Source: Candidatus Poribacteria bacterium (GTDB lineage Bacteria; Poribacteria; WGA-4E; WGA-3G). From it: a stretch of DNA of 64,000 bases. Location of the stretch: positions 129,276 to 193,275 of the forward strand of contig PYJD01000040.1 of assembly GCA_003635315.1 (NCBI GenBank), in the 5' to 3' direction. Numbering within the stretch: position 1 is the stretch's first letter; the number at the start of each line of letters is the position of its first letter. A model generated the notes under the pieces. That model searched no databases. It saw nothing but the letters and a program-made list of their open reading frames with translations, and was not told the DNA's origin. Positions 55,935 through 64,000 of this stretch are shown piece by piece. A program made the position numbers and the translations under genes.

Positions 55935-56840
55935 ATGTATAATATATACCTAAGATGGTGGGGTTGTGGTGCATTTGATGTACGGTTCAACGACATCAAC
56001 ATCACATTTGATCCATATCTGTTTAACCAGAACTTAGCAGAAGTTGAACCTATCTACGATTATATCTTTATTTCCCACGAACATTTTGATCATTGCCACC
56101 CAACCACATTGCGGAAGTTATGTCAAGGTAATCGTTTTAAGAAACTCTTTGTGAATGCTGGGTGTCTTACCCCCGCACATCCCATTAATGAAAAATATGG
56201 TGATGCAGCATTTGAACGCGATCTACCTATTACAAAACATGTCCCTTCAGATAAAGTAGAGATCTTATACCCTAAACATCTTAATGAAACTCAAGGATTA
56301 TCACGATCTTTTACTGGTACAGAGACATTTGAACTTGAGAACATATCAATTGAAACGATTGAGAGTGGAGAAAACCAATCTCCTGATCTCCCTACCAACG
56401 GATATCTTATCTCACATCTCCAGCAAAACATATCAGTCCTTCATACAGGGGATTTACACGAACCTTATCCTTCTTTAGCGAATCTTCGTGGGAAAGTTGA
56501 CTTTCTTATTCACATGAAACTCGGTCTTGGCAATGGTGTCTCAGATAGATTGGTTGAGTTGATAGATTTAATTCAGCCGCGATTCATGATTCCCACACAT
56601 TATCGAACCGATAGAAAATCAGACCCGATTCCAGAAGGACATTGGCCACCAAATGTGACAGACGAAAATGCCTTTATTGAATCAATCCGAGAGATCGTTG
56701 GTACTAAAACACATATACTTCCATTCACTGCTGGGATCGAGTATGAAATAAAAATGCCTGAAAAAGAAATTAACTGGAAATGGAACTGGTACAATACTTG
56801 GACTATTCCTCCTTGGCGTGAAACTAATCATACAAAATAG
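55935..56840 (+). CDS. Metallo-beta-lactamase-fold hydrolase
   Basis: Single-domain MBL-fold protein of 301 residues. The metal motif HxHxDH is present as SHEHFDHCHP (about residues 48-57), with a later HTGDLH (Asp ligand) and PTHYRTD (His ligand). The N-terminus LRWWGCGAFDVRFNDINITFDPYL is typical of UlaG-like and uncharacterised MBL hydrolases. The substrate is unknown. No signal peptide, so it is cytoplasmic. It precedes a Gfo/Idh/MocA oxidoreductase on the same strand. Confidence 0.85.
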   Translation: MYNIYLRWWGCGAFDVRFNDINITFDPYLFNQNLAEVEPIYDYIFISHEHFDHCHPTTLRKLCQGNRFKKLFVNAGCLTPAHPINEKYGDAAFERDLPITKHVPSDKVEILYPKHLNETQGLSRSFTGTETFELENISIETIESGENQSPDLPTNGYLISHLQQNISVLHTGDLHEPYPSLANLRGKVDFLIHMKLGLGNGVSDRLVELIDLIQPRFMIPTHYRTDRKSDPIPEGHWPPNVTDENAFIESIREIVGTKTHILPFTAGIEYEIKMPEKEINWKWNWYNTWTIPPWRETNHTK

Positions 56841-56906
56841 TAGTTACTACATTTTAATGATAATCCGATAATCTATACATTCCTTACCAGAATCGGAGAC
56901 TATTCT

Positions 56907-57929
56907 GTGTCATCAAACTCCAGCATACGCGTTGCATTTTACGGATGTGGTAATTTTGCCAAAACCACACGAATTCCGAACCTTTTGCAGATTGATAACG
57001 TTAATATCATAGCAGCGTGTGATAGTAATAAGGAGACGTTAGAAGAGAATGCAAAGCAGTTTAATATCCCACAGGTATACCACACAGATAATGGTGGGGC
57101 AAAAGCAATGCTTGAGTCTGAGGATTTTGAAGTCTTATACTCGATCGTACCTGCGTATGTAAGAACAGATGTTGAGGTAATCGCTGCTGAAAAAGGAATC
57201 CATATATTCAGTGAAAAACCCCAAGCATTAACTATGAAGGTCGCAAATAGGATAGACAATGCAATACGAAATGCGGGGGTAATCAGTACGGTAGGATTCA
57301 GAGAACGGTATCGACCAATTTTCCAAACAGCACGTGATTTCTTATCTGATAAAGAAATCATACATGTCCGATTTCAGAGTTTTGGTGGGTTACCACCTGT
57401 AGCAGGTAGTGAAGCAAAAACTTGGTGGGCGGATATGGAAAAATCTGGTGGTCGTGCTCTGGATTGGGGTGTACATGCAACGGATTATAGTCGGTTTATG
57501 ACCGGATTAAATATCTCTTATTCACAGGCATTCTATTGTGAACGTCCATCATATTCGACACCACTCTCTTGTATTTTCAATTACCGTTTTGAAAACGGGG
57601 CAACAATGAATCTTAACTTTGTTTCTGCTGGTTCAAACCCTAAGAATGAACCATGGTTCACTGTATTCTATGAGGGTGGATGTCTCACAATCTACCAGTA
57701 TGATCGGATTGAAGTAAATGGTGAGATGTTCTACCGAGCAGAGGAATTCAATCCGTGGTTAGAACAAGATAAGACATATATTCGTGCAATCAGAACTGGA
57801 AATGCAGAATTACTACAAAGTGATTATCACGATGGTTTGTATTCATTAGCACCTGTATTGGCGGGATGGGAGTCTGCTCGAAAAAATGGAGTATGCATGG
57901 ATTTAGATATCTTCATGGATGATCATTAA
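56907..57929 (+). CDS. Gfo/Idh/MocA-family NAD(P)-dependent oxidoreductase
   Basis: N-terminal Rossmann domain: VAFYGCGNFAKTTRIPNLLQ, NIIAACDSNKETLEENAKQFNI, AAEKGIHIFSEKPQALTM with the conserved EKP. The C-terminal beta-sheet domain includes GGRALDWGVHATDYSRFMTG. These enzymes act on sugars, inositols or bile pigments; the substrate cannot be fixed here. GTG 56907 has GGAG eight bases upstream. Length of 340 is standard. It may share an operon with the MBL gene and the two genes that follow. Confidence 0.9.
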   Translation: MSSNSSIRVAFYGCGNFAKTTRIPNLLQIDNVNIIAACDSNKETLEENAKQFNIPQVYHTDNGGAKAMLESEDFEVLYSIVPAYVRTDVEVIAAEKGIHIFSEKPQALTMKVANRIDNAIRNAGVISTVGFRERYRPIFQTARDFLSDKEIIHVRFQSFGGLPPVAGSEAKTWWADMEKSGGRALDWGVHATDYSRFMTGLNISYSQAFYCERPSYSTPLSCIFNYRFENGATMNLNFVSAGSNPKNEPWFTVFYEGGCLTIYQYDRIEVNGEMFYRAEEFNPWLEQDKTYIRAIRTGNAELLQSDYHDGLYSLAPVLAGWESARKNGVCMDLDIFMDDH

Positions 57930-57982
57930 AATTGTAATTATTCGATATAGTTAAAAATGTTATTTTAGGAGGATAAATACTA

Positions 57983-58198
57983 ATGGACGCAAAATTGAAG
58001 AAAATACAAATTACACCGATGAAGTTTAGTAATGATGGTGATGTTCAAAAGGAAGAATTCGCAACAATAACTATTGAAGTTCCAATGGATAGTGCTGGAC
58101 AACGAGATGCAATTGTTTCTGTCCTGCAACTTCTTAGTCGGGAATGGGTTGTCCTGAACGTTGAAGGAAAAAGTCCTGGTGTAGCCGGAACAGTTTAG
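57983..58198 (+). CDS. Small conserved-looking protein of unknown function (71 aa)
   Basis: A predicted soluble protein of 71 residues with a perfect TAGGAGG ten bases upstream of ATG 57983, seven bases before the aminotransferase. It looks like one alpha/beta unit (FATITIEVPMDSAGQRDAIVSVLQLLSREWVVLNVEG). No family recognised. Tight packing with the next gene suggests a shared role. Confidence 0.7.
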   Translation: MDAKLKKIQITPMKFSNDGDVQKEEFATITIEVPMDSAGQRDAIVSVLQLLSREWVVLNVEGKSPGVAGTV

Positions 58199-58205
58199 TG
58201 TCGTT

Positions 58206-59339
58206 ATGAAGAAAAGTTATTTGTTTACTCCCGGACCAACACCAATACCCTCTGAATCGTTGTTAGCAATGGCGCAGCCAATTGACTACCATCGGAGTGA
58301 AGATGCTGTAGCATTAATTAAGGATGTCTTAGAGAAACTAAAGCACGTATTTCAGACTGAGAACGATGTAATGTTTCTAACATCGTCTGGTACTGGAGCA
58401 ATGGATGGTGCAGTGTCCAATCTCCTATCACGTGGTGATAAGGCATTAGTCATCAGAACTGGAAAATTCGGTGAACGTTGGGGAGAAATATGCACCGCTT
58501 ATGGTGTTGAAGTGATACCGATAGATGTTGAATGGGGTAATTCCGTTGCACCTGAAATAGTTGAGGAACATCTTACAACTAATCCCGAGATTAAGGTTGT
58601 ATATTCCACACTTTGCGAAACTTCAACGGGTGCATTGCACGATATACAAACACTGGCACAAATAACGCAATCCACTCCGACGCTTCTTGTTGTAGATGCT
58701 GTGAGTGCGTTGGGTGCTGATGATCTACAGATGGATCAATGGGGTGTTGATGTTGTTGTTTCATGCTCCCAAAAAGGTTTAATGACCCCACCCGGTTTGG
58801 CATTTGTAGCACTGAATAATCGTGCATGGGATGCAGTGGAACATTCCAATCTACCGAAATACTATTTTGATTTTCGCAAAGCACATAAGAGTGGAATAGA
58901 AGGGTCGGTACCATATACGCCTGCGATTACACTACTAAACGCTTTGCAATGTGCCCTAAATCTAATCTATGAAGAGGGAATCAACAATACTATAAAACGT
59001 CATCAGCAGATGGCACTCGCAACACGGAGTGCAATCAAAGCAATTGGATTACCACTGTTTGCATCATCTCCTGCAAATACATTAACATCAATTCGGCTTC
59101 CGATGGAAGTTGATGGGAAGGCTTTTGTGAAAATGATGCGTGAAGATTATGGAATTACTTATGCTGGTGGACAAGGTGAATTAAGTGGTAAAATTCTACG
59201 AATTGCTCATCTGGGTTGGATGAATGAAAACGATGTAATTGTTGCTATTTCTTCTTTTGAAAGAGGTTTAGCGGAAATTGGTTATGATATTTCACTTGGT
59301 GTAGGTGTTGCCGCTGCCCAAGAGGTCTTTTCACTTTAA
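58206..59339 (+). CDS. Class V aminotransferase (serine-glyoxylate/alanine-glyoxylate type)
   Basis: PLP enzyme of the class V fold. Visible: FTPGPTPIPSESLLAMAQPIDYHRSE at the N-terminus (family hallmark), FLTSSGTGAMDGAVSNLL, STLCETSTGALHDI, VVDAVSALGADDL, and the Schiff-base Lys in SCSQKGLMTPPGLAFV. Length of 377 fits. Serine-glyoxylate, alanine-glyoxylate and serine-pyruvate activities are the usual choices. A serine acetyltransferase-like gene 1.4 kb downstream makes a serine link attractive but unproven. Confidence 0.9.
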   Translation: MKKSYLFTPGPTPIPSESLLAMAQPIDYHRSEDAVALIKDVLEKLKHVFQTENDVMFLTSSGTGAMDGAVSNLLSRGDKALVIRTGKFGERWGEICTAYGVEVIPIDVEWGNSVAPEIVEEHLTTNPEIKVVYSTLCETSTGALHDIQTLAQITQSTPTLLVVDAVSALGADDLQMDQWGVDVVVSCSQKGLMTPPGLAFVALNNRAWDAVEHSNLPKYYFDFRKAHKSGIEGSVPYTPAITLLNALQCALNLIYEEGINNTIKRHQQMALATRSAIKAIGLPLFASSPANTLTSIRLPMEVDGKAFVKMMREDYGITYAGGQGELSGKILRIAHLGWMNENDVIVAISSFERGLAEIGYDISLGVGVAAAQEVFSL

Positions 59340-59370
59340 ATCTTAACAAAAAGTGATTTCTGGTGAAAAT

Positions 59371-59546
59371 CTATAATAAGATGTCTCTTTTTGTAGCATA
59401 AACTGTCAGTTTGTGCATTCATTGTTTCATTCCTAACAGCAGGTAATCAAATGTCTCTTTTTGTAGAACAAACTATCAGTTTGTGTAGTATTTCAAGACA
59501 TAAATATTACTTAATCAAGGGAAATTCATTTATAGAATTGGTATTA
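59371..59546. repeat. MITE-like repeat, copy 3 (two hairpin cores)
   Basis: Contains the family core twice, ATGTCTCTTTTTGTAG followed by CATAAACTGTCAGTTTGTG and then by AACAAACTATCAGTTTGTG. The right end TATAGAATTGGTATTA matches the inverted left end of copy 1; the left end is degenerate. It ends 53 bp before the next gene. A composite or partly duplicated copy. Confidence 0.65.
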
Positions 59547-59599
59547 CATATTGCGGATTGATATATTCAATATTTTTCGCGAAAGCGTAAGGAAAAACA

Positions 59600-60367
59600 A
59601 TGCTAAAGAATCATCGTACAATCAAACCCATTCTTGGATGTCTGATAATTTTTACCATTACCGTCATTAGCACATGGATTTGGACACAACAAACAGACAT
59701 TATTGACAGTTATAGCAAACTATCCTTGAAAGAATTTCTTAACGTAATTGATAAATTAGAACCTGATACTTACATACCATTGCTTAAAGAAAAAGCAAAA
59801 ACATCGGATGCATTTGCCGATCTTTCTGAGAAAGAATATGCAGCGTTTCAAATCGCTGTCCGCCGTGCATATCCTCAAGCCATAAAAAATGCTTACGAAA
59901 AAAACGGTTTGGAGGTACCGCCACCTGGATATACTTATCTTGAGATTGATGGCGAATCCCCATTACTCGTCAAGTTCAATACTCCTATCGTCCGCGTCAA
60001 CCCTAACGCCTCAATGGGATATCAGCGATGGGATCAACTGAGTCAGGAAGAGTGGAATAGGTATAAAGCGCTTGATTTTATCACTCGTAGAAAAAGATGG
60101 AACGATAATCCGATTTCTAGAGAAATGGTAGAACTCGCGGCAGAATGGAAAAAACCACTGCAAGAAAAAGCATACGGTCCCAGGCCTGGGGCTACTATTT
60201 ACGCTCATTATAATCGTCCTAAAACCGAAGAAGACCTTGTGTATGAGAGGCAACTTCAAGAAGATGCTCTCTCAAAACTAAAACACCCACAGATATCTCA
60301 CAGTATTGATCCAAAAATTGTTGAAAATCTTCTCAGCGACCTCAAAGAATTACTTAATAAAAGGTAA
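59600..60367 (+). CDS. Membrane-anchored protein of unknown function
   Basis: 255 residues. A basic start and one hydrophobic segment (ILGCLIIFTITVISTWIW) suggest a signal anchor, with the rest outside the inner membrane. The body is helical and charged (FADLSEKEYAAFQIAVRRAYPQAI, YERQLQEDALSKLKHP), with a proline-rich central part (VPPPGYTYLEIDGESPLLVKF). No family recognised. AAGGA precedes ATG 59600, and a MITE copy lies just upstream. Confidence 0.65.
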   Translation: MLKNHRTIKPILGCLIIFTITVISTWIWTQQTDIIDSYSKLSLKEFLNVIDKLEPDTYIPLLKEKAKTSDAFADLSEKEYAAFQIAVRRAYPQAIKNAYEKNGLEVPPPGYTYLEIDGESPLLVKFNTPIVRVNPNASMGYQRWDQLSQEEWNRYKALDFITRRKRWNDNPISREMVELAAEWKKPLQEKAYGPRPGATIYAHYNRPKTEEDLVYERQLQEDALSKLKHPQISHSIDPKIVENLLSDLKELLNKR

Positions 60368-60498
60368 TTTAAGGAATATTACTTTTGGATATCTTACGCT
60401 TAGATAACTTACACTCTCATTTACAAAAGACATCTTCCCTAAAAAAAACGCCCTAAGGAATTTATAGTAAACATTAGATTTATTTAGACACTTTACTT

Positions 60499-60540
60499 GT
60501 AGGAGTGTCCTCCTGGTCGCGACCGGGAGGTCGCTCCTAC
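60499..60540. repeat. REP-like palindrome
   Basis: 42 bp: GTAGGAGTGTCCTCCTGGTC, GC, then GACCGGGAGGTCGCTCCTAC. The arms pair at 17 of 20 positions. It is GC-rich, unlike the surrounding DNA. It lies in a 383-base gap with no ORF and resembles dispersed extragenic palindromes. Confidence 0.75.
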
Positions 60541-60641
60541 AGAAGAGTTGTGGGATGCGAACATATGTTGTGCCAATAGAAAATGTTGTATTAATCTTAT
60601 TGTTCACTATAAAAGGGCAGATTTCTCTGTTAGAAATTCTA

Positions 60642-60670
60642 TTGCTTTTCAATACCATCAAGTATATAAT
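60642..60670 (+). promoter_or_regulatory. Promoter of the serine acetyltransferase-like gene
   Basis: TTGCTT, 17 bases, TATAAT, about 80 bases upstream of ATG 60751. Confidence 0.55.
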
Positions 60671-60750
60671 TTAGGAATGCTAAGACTTAAACTACTGACA
60701 TAATAATAAGTTTAGATGGAGATTTACCGAAACCTCATAAATGATATAAT

Positions 60751-62025
60751 ATGTCTGAAACCACCCTTTTTGATACCTCCTATGAAGAACGAAAGAAACC
60801 TTTATTAGAGCAAACTTTATCACGGTTACAACCTATCTATAGCAAATCAGAATTAAATGCTTTATGTATAGATAGTATAAGCCGTGAAGGGTTATCACAA
60901 CGTTCAGGTCGTGGTTTTGTGAATCGAGATATTCTTGAAACAATTCTCGGCAATCTGTTGGAGTGTGTCGCGCCGGGATCTCATAACATCCCCCACCTTC
61001 AAAATCAGAAACATGGTCTCTCAGAAGCCATTGAAGAAGTTGTAGACCAGTTATACGCTATGGTGACACAGTCATTTATTGCTGTCACCGACGAAACGGA
61101 TCTTGAGACTACACTTGAAACTGTATTTTCACTTCTGTGGGAACTTCCTCGTTTTAAAAGTCGTGCCCTCTGGAATCGATTCTCATCTCTGAAAGATCCA
61201 GCTGTTTGGGACGCTTATTTACTCCATAATGGTATTTCACGTGAGAAGATCGCTGCTATCGATTTTCGATCGCAAATTGATAATGCAATTAAGGAGAGAA
61301 CATTCGATCCATACAAGGATTTTTTGGCAAGTTTAAATCTCGCTTCAGTATTGGAATATCAACTCCAACTCGTTGTCAGTACCTATCCCGGATGGCGGGT
61401 TTTATTCTACCATGATGTGGCACATGCCTTGACACGCAATGGTCCCCCTGAAGACAACTCAGACCTAAACCGAGTTCCTGTGCCACTCCTACCGCGCGCA
61501 ATTGCTGAACTCGGTGGTCGGTATTACCAAGCGGATTTACATCCTGAAACAGAGATTGGTGATGCGAATTTATTAGAACACCCACATAGAGGTGTTACCA
61601 CAGGACAAACAGGTATCATCGGTTCTGGATGTGTGATATATCCATGCACGCTTGGTGGATTAAGTGTAAAAGTTAAACAACGTCACCCTGTTATAGGAGA
61701 TTTCGTTGAAATCGGTACAGATACAAGTCTACTCGGACCAGTAAAAATTGCCGACTATACGACGATTGGTACAAATACTGAGATCTATGGTTTTGTCGAA
61801 ATTGACCAAAAATGTCGTATCGGATCGTCAGTCGTAATAGGAACAATCCGCGGTGCATCCGACCATCCCGGCCAGATTGTGATAGGGGACGAGGTACGCA
61901 TTGGTGACGGAACAGTTATCGAAAACACATCAGAAATGGATCTAATTATCCCTACTCGTGCTCAAATTCCCGCAAGAAGTCACGTTGCCAACGACGGTTT
62001 TGGCTTTCCCCGCTATATAACCTAA
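60751..62025 (+). CDS. Serine O-acetyltransferase-like hexapeptide-repeat protein (CysE/EpsC-type)
   Basis: Probable serine acetyltransferase, first step of cysteine synthesis. A helical N-terminal region of about 230 residues, including VFSLLWELPRFKSRALW, precedes a left-handed beta-helix: DLHPETEIGDANLLEH, GQTGIIGSGCVIYPCTLGGLSV, QRHPVIGDFVEIG, VVIGTI. The usual DHGTG active-site segment reads EHPHRGV, while the later RHP with its His is kept. A C-terminal hexapeptide extension of about 60 residues is longer than in standard CysE. No Shine-Dalgarno is clear at ATG 60751. Confidence 0.72.
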   Translation: MSETTLFDTSYEERKKPLLEQTLSRLQPIYSKSELNALCIDSISREGLSQRSGRGFVNRDILETILGNLLECVAPGSHNIPHLQNQKHGLSEAIEEVVDQLYAMVTQSFIAVTDETDLETTLETVFSLLWELPRFKSRALWNRFSSLKDPAVWDAYLLHNGISREKIAAIDFRSQIDNAIKERTFDPYKDFLASLNLASVLEYQLQLVVSTYPGWRVLFYHDVAHALTRNGPPEDNSDLNRVPVPLLPRAIAELGGRYYQADLHPETEIGDANLLEHPHRGVTTGQTGIIGSGCVIYPCTLGGLSVKVKQRHPVIGDFVEIGTDTSLLGPVKIADYTTIGTNTEIYGFVEIDQKCRIGSSVVIGTIRGASDHPGQIVIGDEVRIGDGTVIENTSEMDLIIPTRAQIPARSHVANDGFGFPRYIT

Positions 62026-62087
62026 CTCTTTTCATTGTTCAATATCCTTGAGCATCATCTCCTAAAAAACATTGGAACATCGTAATT

Positions 62088-63650
62088 ATGAAAAAAATAG
62101 AACGCGCCCTCATCAGCACTTATGACAAGACAAACCTATCAGATTTAGTAAATACCCTGGGAAAATGGGATGTAGAAATCCTATCAACTGGAGGAACTGC
62201 AAAACATCTACGTGATGCTGAAATTAAGATCGTTGATGTTTCTGATTATACAGGTTTTCCGGAAATGTTAGAAGGTAGAGTCAAAACACTTCATCCCAGA
62301 ATACATGGTGGCTTACTGGCACAATGGGATAACGAAACTCATGTGGATCAAGCTTCTGCTCATGGAATAAAACCCATTGATATGGTGATATGCAACCTTT
62401 ACCCTTTTGAAGCAACTATTGCCAAACCTGATGTAACGCTTATGGACGCAATAGAAAATATTGATATTGGCGGTCCGACGATGATTCGTGCTGCTGCAAA
62501 GAATTACCATCATGTTTCTGTCCTAACAGATCCAACTCAATATGCAGACATAATCTCAGAATTGAATAACAATGATGGTTGTATTTCTGATGAGAGACGA
62601 TTAGAATTGGCAAAATCTGCATTCCTACATACTGCACACTATGATAGTGCAATTTCAAACTACCTGATAAATTTAGATTCTAATAAGGAATTTGAGGATT
62701 TCTTAACTCTAAACTATGAAAAAGCGGATTCTCTCAGATATGGTGAGAATCCTCACCAAGATGCTGCTTTTTATAGAACAGAAACGAAACCTTCACCTTG
62801 TGCAGCGTGGGCAAAACAACTCAACGGACCGGCGTTATCTTATAATAATATTCTTGATTTAGATGCAGCATTAGAAATTGTAAAAGATTTCGACACACCT
62901 ACCTGTGCCATTATCAAACATAATAATCCGTGTGGACTTGCTTCAGCTGAGAATCTTCAGGATGCTTTCACAAATGCACTTGATTGCGATAGAACTTCTG
63001 CTTTCGGTTCGATTGTCGGTTTAAATCGTAAGGTAACAATCCAAACAGCAAACACGATACGAGATGCTGCGAAATCTGGTGTGAAGATTGAGGCTATTAT
63101 TGCCCCAAGTTATACAGAAAAAGCATTGACTGCATTATCGCGTGTTGAAAATCGACGTATCCTTGAAACAGGTTCGTTATCAGATGTTGGACCAATAATG
63201 CAAATGCGTCATATCAATGGGGGAGTTCTTGTTCAAGAACAGGATGCACACAATATTGATAAGAGTGATTTGAATGTTGTCACTAAACGTGAACCTACTG
63301 AACAAGAGTTACAATCGTTGCTCTTTGCCTGGAAAGCGTGTAAACATGTCAAATCCAACTGTATTTTACTTGCGCAGGGCACGCATACTGTCGGTATTGG
63401 TGCGGGACAGATGAGCCGTGTAGATGCTGCAATTATCGCTGTTCGAAAAGCGGGTGAAAAGGCAAACGATTCAGTTTTGGCTTCCGATGCATTCTTCCCA
63501 TTTCCCGATGGCGTAGAGATTGCAGGTGATGCTGGCATTAAGGCAATTATCCAACCCGGTGGCTCCGTCAATGACGAATCTGTAATTAAGACCGCAGATA
63601 AATACGGTATGTCAATGGTATTTACAGGTATCAGACATTTCCGTCATTAG
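62088..63650 (+). CDS. purH: PurH, bifunctional AICAR formyltransferase/IMP cyclohydrolase
   Basis: Last two steps of de novo IMP synthesis in the cytosol. The MGS-like cyclohydrolase domain is at residues 1-145 (RALISTYDKTNLSDLV, STGGTAKHLRDA, EGRVKTLHPRIHGGLLA, NIDIGGPTMIRAAAKN). The AICAR transformylase domain follows (LRYGENPHQDAAFYR, IIKHNNPCGLA with catalytic Lys-His, FGSIVGLNR, DAFFPFPDGVEIAGDAGIKAI, and a C-terminal TGIRHFRH). Length of 520 is standard. Confidence 0.97.
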   Translation: MKKIERALISTYDKTNLSDLVNTLGKWDVEILSTGGTAKHLRDAEIKIVDVSDYTGFPEMLEGRVKTLHPRIHGGLLAQWDNETHVDQASAHGIKPIDMVICNLYPFEATIAKPDVTLMDAIENIDIGGPTMIRAAAKNYHHVSVLTDPTQYADIISELNNNDGCISDERRLELAKSAFLHTAHYDSAISNYLINLDSNKEFEDFLTLNYEKADSLRYGENPHQDAAFYRTETKPSPCAAWAKQLNGPALSYNNILDLDAALEIVKDFDTPTCAIIKHNNPCGLASAENLQDAFTNALDCDRTSAFGSIVGLNRKVTIQTANTIRDAAKSGVKIEAIIAPSYTEKALTALSRVENRRILETGSLSDVGPIMQMRHINGGVLVQEQDAHNIDKSDLNVVTKREPTEQELQSLLFAWKACKHVKSNCILLAQGTHTVGIGAGQMSRVDAAIIAVRKAGEKANDSVLASDAFFPFPDGVEIAGDAGIKAIIQPGGSVNDESVIKTADKYGMSMVFTGIRHFRH

Positions 63651-63718
63651 TTTTGACTAGGTATCCGTAATTTTTCGCAACAAAAGCGTCAATTTAGAGA
63701 TTACATGTGCAGAGTCAT

Positions 63719-64000
63719 TCAATTGTCGATGTTTGCTCCTAAAAGAGTGAGTGCTTCTTTAGGTCTTGCTGCAAAATAGCGGAACGCAGTAGCTATTTCT
63801 GTGTTCCCAGAAGTTCGAAATAGGCTAATGGTTGCATTTCGTAAGGCACACATCACCTGAGGTATGTTGCCACACCGGACTTGAGACGCATCCTCATCAA
63901 ACAAGACATCCCGAGTGCGGTGCGACAGATTCTCTATCGACCAATGTCCACGACGGAGCGTGAGAATCCGTTTTGCTGACCCACACTCAGGCGTTAGACT
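63719..64000 (-). mobile_element. ISAs1-type transposase, C-terminal part (5' cut by window edge)
   Basis: Read on the minus strand from the window edge, the open frame gives RRGHWSIENLSHRTRDVLFD and EDASQVRCGNIPQVMCALRN, ending FAARPKEALTLLG. This is the C-terminal catalytic region of ISAs1/H-repeat transposases, with the usual HW.IEN and FxEDAS motifs including the last DDE Glu. The track lists only the part after TTG 63904. The frame is intact to its stop. The GC content looks higher than the neighbours, suggesting recent arrival. No terminal inverted repeat was identified between 63651 and 63718. Confidence 0.88.

Noticed and set aside
60745-60753. TATAAT directly before ATG 60751 as the promoter of the acetyltransferase
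   Set aside because: Transcription would start inside the gene; a better promoter with a 17-bp spacer lies at 60642.
1-64000. CRISPR array, rRNA operon, tRNA genes, replication origin
   Set aside because: Both strands were scanned for regularly spaced repeats, rRNA-like conserved blocks and cloverleaf patterns; none was seen.

Overview
The window is one contiguous stretch of a low-GC bacterial chromosome (AT-rich by eye). Several features together point to Candidatus Poribacteria or a close relative. These are secreted FG-GAP/ASPIC-UnbV proteins, LamG-type proteins ending in a TTWG tag, WD40 proteins of the 'TTWALPEG.IARLG' type with one fused to an ECF sigma factor, a phytanoyl-CoA-dioxygenase-like protein, and T9SS/FlgD-like C-termini (NYPNPFNPET). 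The lineage is inferred from these family traits; no rRNA is present to confirm it. TGA is an ordinary stop (for example murC and three TPR/CRTAC-type genes), so the standard bacterial code applies.

Layout. 1-10.1 kb is a classical division and cell-wall cluster: mraY (cut by the window edge), murD, ftsW, murG, murC, ftsQ, ftsA, ftsZ. 10.2-12.8 kb holds a B12-binding-type radical SAM protein and a secreted LamG protein with a strong terminator. 13-16 kb is a secreted TPR protein overlapping an ASPIC/UnbV protein. 17-23.4 kb has a PhyH oxygenase, an NTT-like membrane carrier, a lipoprotein, and a branched-chain amino-acid-type ABC cassette (binding protein, LivH, LivM) with no ATPase genes. 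23.5-28 kb is a minus-strand run: BatA-like VWA protein, GlpD-like dehydrogenase, DegT aminotransferase. 28.3-30.2 kb is a second ABC permease pair (nucleoside/BmpA type), also without ATPase. 30.3-32.3 kb is an accessory island with a HigB-family toxin cut by an in-frame TGA and a HigA-like domain fused to TPRs. 32.6-40 kb is housekeeping (glnE, thiE/tenI, rsmB, rpsT) plus an M28-like peptidase. 40-48 kb has a TGS GTPase, VWA protein, M20 amidohydrolase and a second TPR + ASPIC/UnbV pair. 48-53 kb holds two WD40 paralogues; one is an ECF sigma-WD40 fusion and the other keeps only a 22-codon broken remnant of the sigma gene. 53-63.7 kb has further secreted proteins, an MBL-fold hydrolase, a Gfo/Idh/MocA oxidoreductase, a class V aminotransferase, a serine acetyltransferase-like protein and purH. 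The window ends in an ISAs1-type transposase.

Non-coding content. A roughly 117-bp MITE-like family occurs three times, each copy 53-85 bp upstream of a predicted exported or membrane-anchored protein. There is one REP-like palindrome, one strong intrinsic terminator and a consistent set of sigma70-type promoters with 17-bp spacers. No tRNA, rRNA or CRISPR array was seen.

The most unusual items are the HigB / HigA-TPR locus with its conserved C-terminus separated by a TGA, the sigma-factor remnant that now serves as the ribosome binding site of a WD40 paralogue, the MITE family, and the shared TTWG C-terminal tag.
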